Source of the DNA: Dehalococcoidia bacterium
GTDB lineage: Bacteria; Chloroflexota; Dehalococcoidia; SpSt-223
Reading direction: 5' to 3'
DNA: 64,000 nucleotides
NCBI GenBank assembly: GCA_026003895.1
Contig: BPIC01000002.1
Location: 124,001-188,000 of the forward strand
Of this stretch, positions 59,690-64,000 are shown piece by piece (position 1 is the stretch's first letter; each line of letters starts with the position of its first letter). The notes below the pieces were generated by a model. It saw only the letters and a list, made by a program, of their open reading frames with translations. It had not been told where the DNA came from and did no database searches. The position numbers and the translations under genes were made by a program.

Positions 59690-60109
59690 CTATTTCGTCC
59701 GGCCAGCGAGCAGCACCCAGCCCTCGCCAAGCTCCAAGCTCTCGATCACAATCGGCAACTCGTCCGGCGCAAGCCGCTCGTTGACCCGCTGAATCACCTG
59801 TTGCTGAATGAACGCTGGCGCCGGCGCTCCGTTCAAGCGCATCTCGTGAAACTCGAAGCTCACGCGATCAGCGTCGATCCGCGGGATGCCACGCACTTGG
59901 ACCGTCATCGTCATCCCAACGAGGGTCACGTCGAGCGCGAGCGCGATCTGCTCGGGGCGAAGCTCGAGCGAGATATCGCCAATCGGCAGCGGGGCGCCGC
60001 GCCCGGCTTGGCGGGTGACAACCTCGATGGCCTCCGCCTCGGTCAAGCGAATGCGGAACGGCTGGCCCGGCGCGTCGGCCGTTCGCAGCTCGTCCAGCGT
60101 CTCAATCAT
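59690..60109 (-). CDS. Small protein, LmeA/DUF2993-like
   Basis: A protein of 139 residues from ATG 60109. A regular pattern of amphipathic beta strands ([45 protein letters not shown]) and an [20 protein letters not shown] helix resemble the LmeA/DUF2993 lipid-binding fold without its signal peptide. The assignment is tentative. It overlaps the upstream gene by 8 bases and precedes purQ by seven, so all are likely co-transcribed. Confidence 0.5.
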   Translation of the reverse strand: MIETLDELRTADAPGQPFRIRLTEAEAIEVVTRQAGRGAPLPIGDISLELRPEQIALALDVTLVGMTMTVQVRGIPRIDADRVSFEFHEMRLNGAPAPAFIQQQVIQRVNERLAPDELPIVIESLELGEGWVLLAGRTK

Positions 60110-60896
60110 GCCGCGCCTCCCGCCGAACGACCGTGACCCGGTCGCCGGGCGCGAGGCCAAGCAGCGCCGCTGCGCTCGATCCCGGAACGGCAATCTCAAG
60201 ATAGCCGCTACTGCTGGTCAGGAGAAGAAGTCCTTGAGCGTCGCTATAGGTGCGACGGAGCCCAACGATGCGCTGGCCTCCAACGATGACTTCATAGTCG
60301 GTGCCCGGCTCCGGCCGCACCGAGGTGATCACGTTGCCAAAGCGATCGACCGCCAGTACCCGGTCTCCCTCGAGCACCGGCAGCGCCTCGATCTCGCTCG
60401 TCGGCGCTCCCAGCCCCTCGAGAGGGGTTCCAGCAGCGAGCAGCCCGGCAGCCGGAGCGAACAGGTCGCGGCCGTGGAACGTTGCACTTAACCGGCTGGC
60501 GATCCGCGTCGGGTCGAGCACGTAGCCCGCTTGACCGCTGCCGAGCCTCAGCCGCCCGTCGACGAGCGATGCGCCGTCTTCCAACGCAGCCCGGCCGAGC
60601 AGGCCGTTGTCTGGTCCGATCAGTCGGTGCCCGCTCGACAGGCGCAATGCGAGCGGCCGACGCTCAGAGCCAACTCCGGGATCGACGACCGCCACGATGA
60701 TGGACCCGTTGGGAAACGACGGGAGAACGCAGGCGAGCTCGTAGGCGCCCCGAGCGATTTGCTGCGGCGGAACGAGATGCGTGATGTCGACGAGGACGGC
60801 ATCCGGTGCGCGGCGAAGCACCTCGGCCTTCATTGCCGCGACGTAGTGGTCTTCGAGACCGAAATCCGAGAGGAGGCCGACGATCGTCACGGGCAC
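60102..60896 (-). CDS. SAM hydroxide adenosyltransferase (DUF62 family)
   Basis: A protein of 264 residues. It starts with LLSDFGLEDHYVAAMKAEVL and contains VDITHLVPPQQIARGAYEL, VVDPGVGSERRPLAL and GPDNGLL, all hallmarks of the fluorinase-related SAM hydrolases. FHGRDLFAPAAG follows. These split S-adenosylmethionine with water into adenosine and methionine. The halogenase-specific insert loop is not seen. Two GTG starts lie six bases apart. Overlaps with rimI and the LmeA-like gene indicate an operon. Confidence 0.88.
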   Translation of the reverse strand: MPVTIVGLLSDFGLEDHYVAAMKAEVLRRAPDAVLVDITHLVPPQQIARGAYELACVLPSFPNGSIIVAVVDPGVGSERRPLALRLSSGHRLIGPDNGLLGRAALEDGASLVDGRLRLGSGQAGYVLDPTRIASRLSATFHGRDLFAPAAGLLAAGTPLEGLGAPTSEIEALPVLEGDRVLAVDRFGNVITSVRPEPGTDYEVIVGGQRIVGLRRTYSDAQGLLLLTSSSGYLEIAVPGSSAAALLGLAPGDRVTVVRREARHD

Positions 60897-61444
60897 CTGC
60901 CGCTCCCCGCCGGTTGTCGGTCGAGGCGGCGCTCCAGCGCCTCCCGCAGCGCGAAGATCCGCTGGCGGTATGCCTCGTCCTGCAGACCGCTCACGGTCAT
61001 GATGTACGCGTCTTCCGGAACGTCGGTGTAATAGTTCTTGCGCCGCCCCTCGACTTCCAGGCCGTACTTCCGGTAAAGCCGCTGGGCAACCTCGTTTGAT
61101 TGGCGGACTTCGAGCGTGAACAAATCAGCGCCGGCGGCAATCGCTGTTTCGATGGCATGCAGCAACAGCCGCTCGCCGTAGCCGAGACCGCGGGCGCAGC
61201 GGCGCACGGCGATCGTCATCAGGTGCGCTTCGTCTTGGAAGATCCAGAGGCCGGCGACACCGACGATGTCACCACGCTCCTCCTGTCCCTCGTTGACGTG
61301 CCGGAGGACGAAGTAGCGCGCCAGCGCGTTGTCGAGCTCGCGTGCATAGGCACTTGGTGGCCATGGGGTCGGGAACGACTCTCGCTCGATCGCGGTGATC
61401 TGAGGGATGTCATCAAGGCGAAGCGGGTCGATACGAAGCGGCAT
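60887..61444 (-). CDS. rimI: Ribosomal-protein-alanine N-acetyltransferase (RimI-like)
   Basis: A GNAT of 185 residues from ATG 61444, with GGAG in front. It has the RimI-type start IERESFPTPWPPSAYARELD, then LMTIAVRRCARGLGYGERLL for acetyl-CoA binding and LEVRQSNEVAQRLYRKYGLE. The C-terminal tail of about 40 residues beyond the usual end is basic. RimI acetylates the N-terminus of S18; some members act with TsaD. It overlaps the SAM hydrolase gene. Confidence 0.82.
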   Translation of the reverse strand: MPLRIDPLRLDDIPQITAIERESFPTPWPPSAYARELDNALARYFVLRHVNEGQEERGDIVGVAGLWIFQDEAHLMTIAVRRCARGLGYGERLLLHAIETAIAAGADLFTLEVRQSNEVAQRLYRKYGLEVEGRRKNYYTDVPEDAYIMTVSGLQDEAYRQRIFALREALERRLDRQPAGSGRCP

Positions 61445-61689
61445 GGTCTCCAACAGTGCGCGGCACTGCTCGATTCTACCATGCCGCTCGGGGCGCTCCG
61501 TCGTGCTGCGACCGGCTGCCGGCGAAGGGGATGCCCAGCGAAGCGGACGGCATGGGCTCCAAAAGTCGGGGGATCGAAATGGGAATATTTCGGCTATTAT
61601 TTCGTCTTGAGGTCGGACCGCCGGCAGCGTCGCTGGCGCAGGGCCGCCAGCCCGACCGACCGCTCGCGTTGCTGCGAGGAGGGGCGCCA

Positions 61690-62061
61690 ATGAGCAGTGT
61701 CATCGTCTGCACGAATTGCCACCGTCGAGCGCACTTTTATTCCTATGAATGGGCGGACCGCTCCGGTGTCCTCGATGGCTCGTGGCGCTGTCCGACCTGC
61801 GGGGCGGCAGGGTCGGCCGTGATCGCCGCGCCAGCCAGCGACCCGAGCATTCCTACCCGCGCCTATCAACGCGTCGACGCCGTGCTGCGCGCCCTCGAGG
61901 TGTTCGGCGAGACCACGCTCGCCGCTGACGCGCTCGATCGTGACACGCTTCTCAAGCTTGATGGAGCGATTCTCGCCGCAATTGGCGCTGCTGCCGCGGC
62001 CACCCGGTCGGCGGTCTGGTCTCCTCCCGCGGACCGATTATTGGAACCAAGCCCATACTAA
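61690..62061 (+). CDS. Zinc-ribbon protein of unknown function
   Basis: A protein of 123 residues. The N-terminus has a four-Cys zinc ribbon (VCTNCHRR at residues 6-13 and WRCPTCGAAG at 32-41). The rest is an Ala/Leu-rich helical domain. ATG 61690 is preceded by GAGGAGGGG. A TATTAT at 61595-61600 in a short AT-rich patch could be its -10. No family recognised. Confidence 0.55.
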   Translation: MSSVIVCTNCHRRAHFYSYEWADRSGVLDGSWRCPTCGAAGSAVIAAPASDPSIPTRAYQRVDAVLRALEVFGETTLAADALDRDTLLKLDGAILAAIGAAAAATRSAVWSPPADRLLEPSPY

Positions 62062-62092
62062 CGCGCCGACGGAGCGCTGCCGGATTGTCGCG

Positions 62093-62293
62093 ATGAAATC
62101 CACCGAAATGAGTCTCCAAGATGCCGCGGCGCTGTTTGAGCACGCCGACAATTACCCGCTGACCATCACCGTCGACGGGACGACACGCGAGCTCGACGCC
62201 GAGGCCGTCGCTGAACTGCGTCGCCGGCGCATCCCGTTTGAGGTCGATGACGCCCAGGTTGCCCGCATCCTCATCAAGCACGGCACCTGTTAG
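62093..62293 (+). CDS. Small hypothetical protein
   Basis: A protein of 66 residues, ATG 62093, 31 bases after the zinc-ribbon gene. It is acidic and helical with one strand pair (NYPLTITVDGTTRELDAEAV) and a C-terminal Cys. It may be co-transcribed with the zinc-ribbon gene. Function unknown. Confidence 0.45.
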   Translation: MKSTEMSLQDAAALFEHADNYPLTITVDGTTRELDAEAVAELRRRRIPFEVDDAQVARILIKHGTC

Positions 62294-62308
62294 CGAGCCC
62301 GAATCCGG

Positions 62309-63610
62309 CTAGATGCTGCCGGGCGCGGCGGCGAGTAACTCAGGAAAGAGGTCCCCGCTCGGCACCGCCGATGGTCCGGTTTGGGCAATTACCCCGCGCA
62401 CCGCGTTCAAGGCGTCCGTGTACGAGCCGAAGGGGTCGCTCTCGTTCCGGGCGTTGAACATGAGGGCCCAGCTCGCCCCGGAGCTAATATCCCGCTCAAG
62501 GATGGTGGTCGTGCCGGGCAGCGACCCATTGTGCAATGAGATCTGGTTGCCGTTCGCGAGCTTGGTCGTCAGCCAGCCGATACCATACCAAAACCCTTGA
62601 GCGTCGGCCCCGAGCGAGGGCTCGGCAAGCATCGTTTGGATGCTTGCGCTGGTCAGCCAGCCGGGTGGCGGGTTGTCATAGGAGGCGGCGAGCTTCGCTA
62701 GGTGCACGGCCGACGCGACCCAACCGCCCGCCGAGCTGGCATTGCCGATGTTGAACCCGCCGTAGGGGTAGGGCACCAACTGACCGGAGGAGCTGTAGAC
62801 CGTGGGCCGCATCACGCCGCCGTCGTCGTAGGTGACTTCGCCGGGCAGCGCCTCGTTCTGGAACGGGTAGCCGATCTGCGGCCCGGACACCCCGATCGGC
62901 GCGAAGACGTGCTGCTGAACGAACTGCTCATAGGGCATGCCGCTCACCGCCTGAATCACCTGGCCCAGCAGCAGGTAACCGTAGTCGCTATAGCTGTAGG
63001 CGGTGCCCAGCGCACTGGCGAGGGGCCGACCGGTCGTCCATTGCATGATCTCGGGGACCGTCACCGGGAGCGGGACGTTCAGCGCTTGGGCAATCGCTTG
63101 ATCGCTGAACATGGGGTCCGCAGTTGAGCCGTCGCTCGCCGGAAAGCCCGCCGTCATCTGGGCAGTCTGCAGCAGGGTGACCTGCGAAAGGCGCGGGTCG
63201 GCACTGGCCCCGGGCGGCGGCGTGAGCGAGAGATGCTGAACGATCGGATCCGAGAGAGAGAGGAGACCTTGCTGGACGAGCAGCATCAGGGCGGTGGCGG
63301 TGATCGGCTTTGAGAGGCTGGCGATCCGGAAGAGCGAGGTCGGCATCGGCGCGGCTGTTCCTGCCGGCGCCCAGCCGTAGCCGCGCGCGTAAACAAGGCG
63401 GCCTTCGACCACGAGTGCAAAGGCGCCGCCGGGAATGGTCCATTTCTGCATGACGCCTTGGATCGCCGTGTCAAATGCCGCGAGAGACGAGACCGCCTGC
63501 CCGGTCGTCGTCCAGACGTTTGTTCCTTGGGCTCCTGCCGGCCGAGGAAGGACTGCGGCTGCCGCGCCGGCGACCGCCGCGCCCACGAACCGTCGCCGGG
63601 TGATCCGCAC
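62309..63610 (-). CDS. Tat-exported serine beta-lactamase-family hydrolase
   Basis: A protein of 433 residues from GTG 63610, preceded by GGAGGG. A Tat signal follows at once (RITRRRFVGAAVAGAAAAVL). The class-C/DD-peptidase-like domain has the nucleophile motif Ser-x-x-Lys in ASLSKPIT, and YSYSDYGY where Tyr-x-Asn is usual (Asp replaces Asn). The third box appears as HNGSLPGT. Such enzymes are esterases or D-amino peptidases more often than true beta-lactamases. It acts outside the membrane. Confidence 0.82.
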   Translation of the reverse strand: MRITRRRFVGAAVAGAAAAVLPRPAGAQGTNVWTTTGQAVSSLAAFDTAIQGVMQKWTIPGGAFALVVEGRLVYARGYGWAPAGTAAPMPTSLFRIASLSKPITATALMLLVQQGLLSLSDPIVQHLSLTPPPGASADPRLSQVTLLQTAQMTAGFPASDGSTADPMFSDQAIAQALNVPLPVTVPEIMQWTTGRPLASALGTAYSYSDYGYLLLGQVIQAVSGMPYEQFVQQHVFAPIGVSGPQIGYPFQNEALPGEVTYDDGGVMRPTVYSSSGQLVPYPYGGFNIGNASSAGGWVASAVHLAKLAASYDNPPPGWLTSASIQTMLAEPSLGADAQGFWYGIGWLTTKLANGNQISLHNGSLPGTTTILERDISSGASWALMFNARNESDPFGSYTDALNAVRGVIAQTGPSAVPSGDLFPELLAAAPGSI

Positions 63611-63636
63611 GATCCCTCCGAGACATGAGCTGGGTG

Positions 63637-64000
63637 TTAGGCCGGCCAACATTCTAAGGTCCAAACCGCCTCCCAGAACAACAATTCGTACCGGCTCGAA
63701 GTGATGAACGCCCTCCGCATCCGTTCTCGGGTGGCGGCTGGCGCACCGTCGGCAAGACGGTCGACAAGATCGCGGCACCAGGCGGCAAGCTTGGCGAACT
63801 CAGGGTCGGCGTAACTGTCGATCCATGCTGCGTAGTGCGGGTCGGCAGGCCGCCCGCGCTCGGCGAGCCGCCGGCCGATCTCTGAGAACCCCCACATGCA
63901 GGGGAGGAGCGCCGCTGCCAGTTCGGCGAATTCACCGATGGTCGCGGTGCGAAGCAGGAAGTCCGTGTACGCTCGGGTTGTCGGGGAGGGCTCGACGGCC
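63637..64000 (-). CDS. tenA: TenA-family protein, C-terminal part (cut by window end)
   Basis: The last 120 residues are in the window. CMWGFSEIGRRL, PHYAAWIDSYADPEFA and the catalytic-Glu region SRYELLFWEAVW are TenA hallmarks. TenA releases HMP from thiamine breakdown products (aminopyrimidine salvage). The N-terminus lies beyond the right edge. Together with thiD at 45 kb it points to thiamine salvage, though the two are far apart. Confidence 0.85.
   Translation of the reverse strand, partial: AVEPSPTTRAYTDFLLRTATIGEFAELAAALLPCMWGFSEIGRRLAERGRPADPHYAAWIDSYADPEFAKLAAWCRDLVDRLADGAPAATRERMRRAFITSSRYELLFWEAVWTLECWPA

Overview
The window is about 65% GC, densely coded, and reads as a chromosome segment of a Chloroflexota bacterium. 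This is an inference from gene content: a stand-alone FabZ, an AAA/R3H ATPase next to pdxST, FHA proteins joined to formylglycine-generating-enzyme-like domains, a two-box SOS operator of the CGAAC-N4-GTTCG type, and a secreted giant protein with an aromatic-Pro-hydrophobic motif just after its signal peptide. No rRNA, tRNA, CRISPR array or intact insertion sequence was seen.

Layout. 0-7 kb: cell-envelope and dTDP-sugar genes (lytic-transglycosylase-like protein, ComB, CpsB-type PHP phosphatase, RmlA-like nucleotidylyltransferase, radical SAM protein, RmlB), then a Pro/Thr-rich lipoprotein. 7-13.5 kb: a red-chlorophyll-catabolite-reductase-like protein with an SCP2-like tail, an alpha/beta hydrolase, FabZ, transketolase, an amino-acid-type solute-binding protein, an XRE regulator and ribosomal protein S21. 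13.5-24 kb: two MFS transporters, gyrA, a PuuD-type amidotransferase, a GH1 glycosidase, a TIGR01777 epimerase, a luciferase-like oxidoreductase and a small monooxygenase. 24-37 kb: ClpB, a membrane-anchored subtilase paired with an FHA-FHA-TM-FGE-like protein, VOC and amidohydrolase proteins, a His-rich membrane protein, and an Hsp20-Lon operon. Hsp20 is divergent from a tiny operon (zinc ribbon plus 97-residue protein) whose promoter carries two LexA-type boxes. 37-47 kb: an EAL phosphodiesterase, a PAC2 protein, pdxS (damaged), pdxT, a GNAT, an AAA/R3H ATPase, an SseB-like protein, thiD (damaged), a membrane protein and an alpha/beta hydrolase.

47-56.4 kb looks like an accessory insert of lower GC. 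It holds a giant secreted VWD protein of about 2,270 residues with roughly 17 'S-x-D-G-x-x-W' propeller repeats, and a divergent 12-TM LuxR-type regulator. The 384-base region between them carries two strong inverted repeats. The insert ends against the 3' remnant of a short-chain dehydrogenase. 56.8-64 kb: purL-purQ, a small DUF2993/LmeA-like protein, a SAM hydroxide adenosyltransferase, rimI, a zinc-ribbon protein, a Tat-exported beta-lactamase-family hydrolase and the end of tenA.

A caveat runs through the window. Many otherwise well-conserved genes carry single-base indels, mostly one extra base in a short homopolymer, clustered at 40.4-48.8 kb. After removing the inferred extra bases, thiD (four), the membrane protein (two), the AAA/R3H gene (one) and the giant gene (net two) return to whole-codon lengths. 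Sequencing or assembly error is therefore a better explanation than true decay for most of them. pdxS is different: it holds a more GC-rich block with both insertions and deletions, which may be chimeric.
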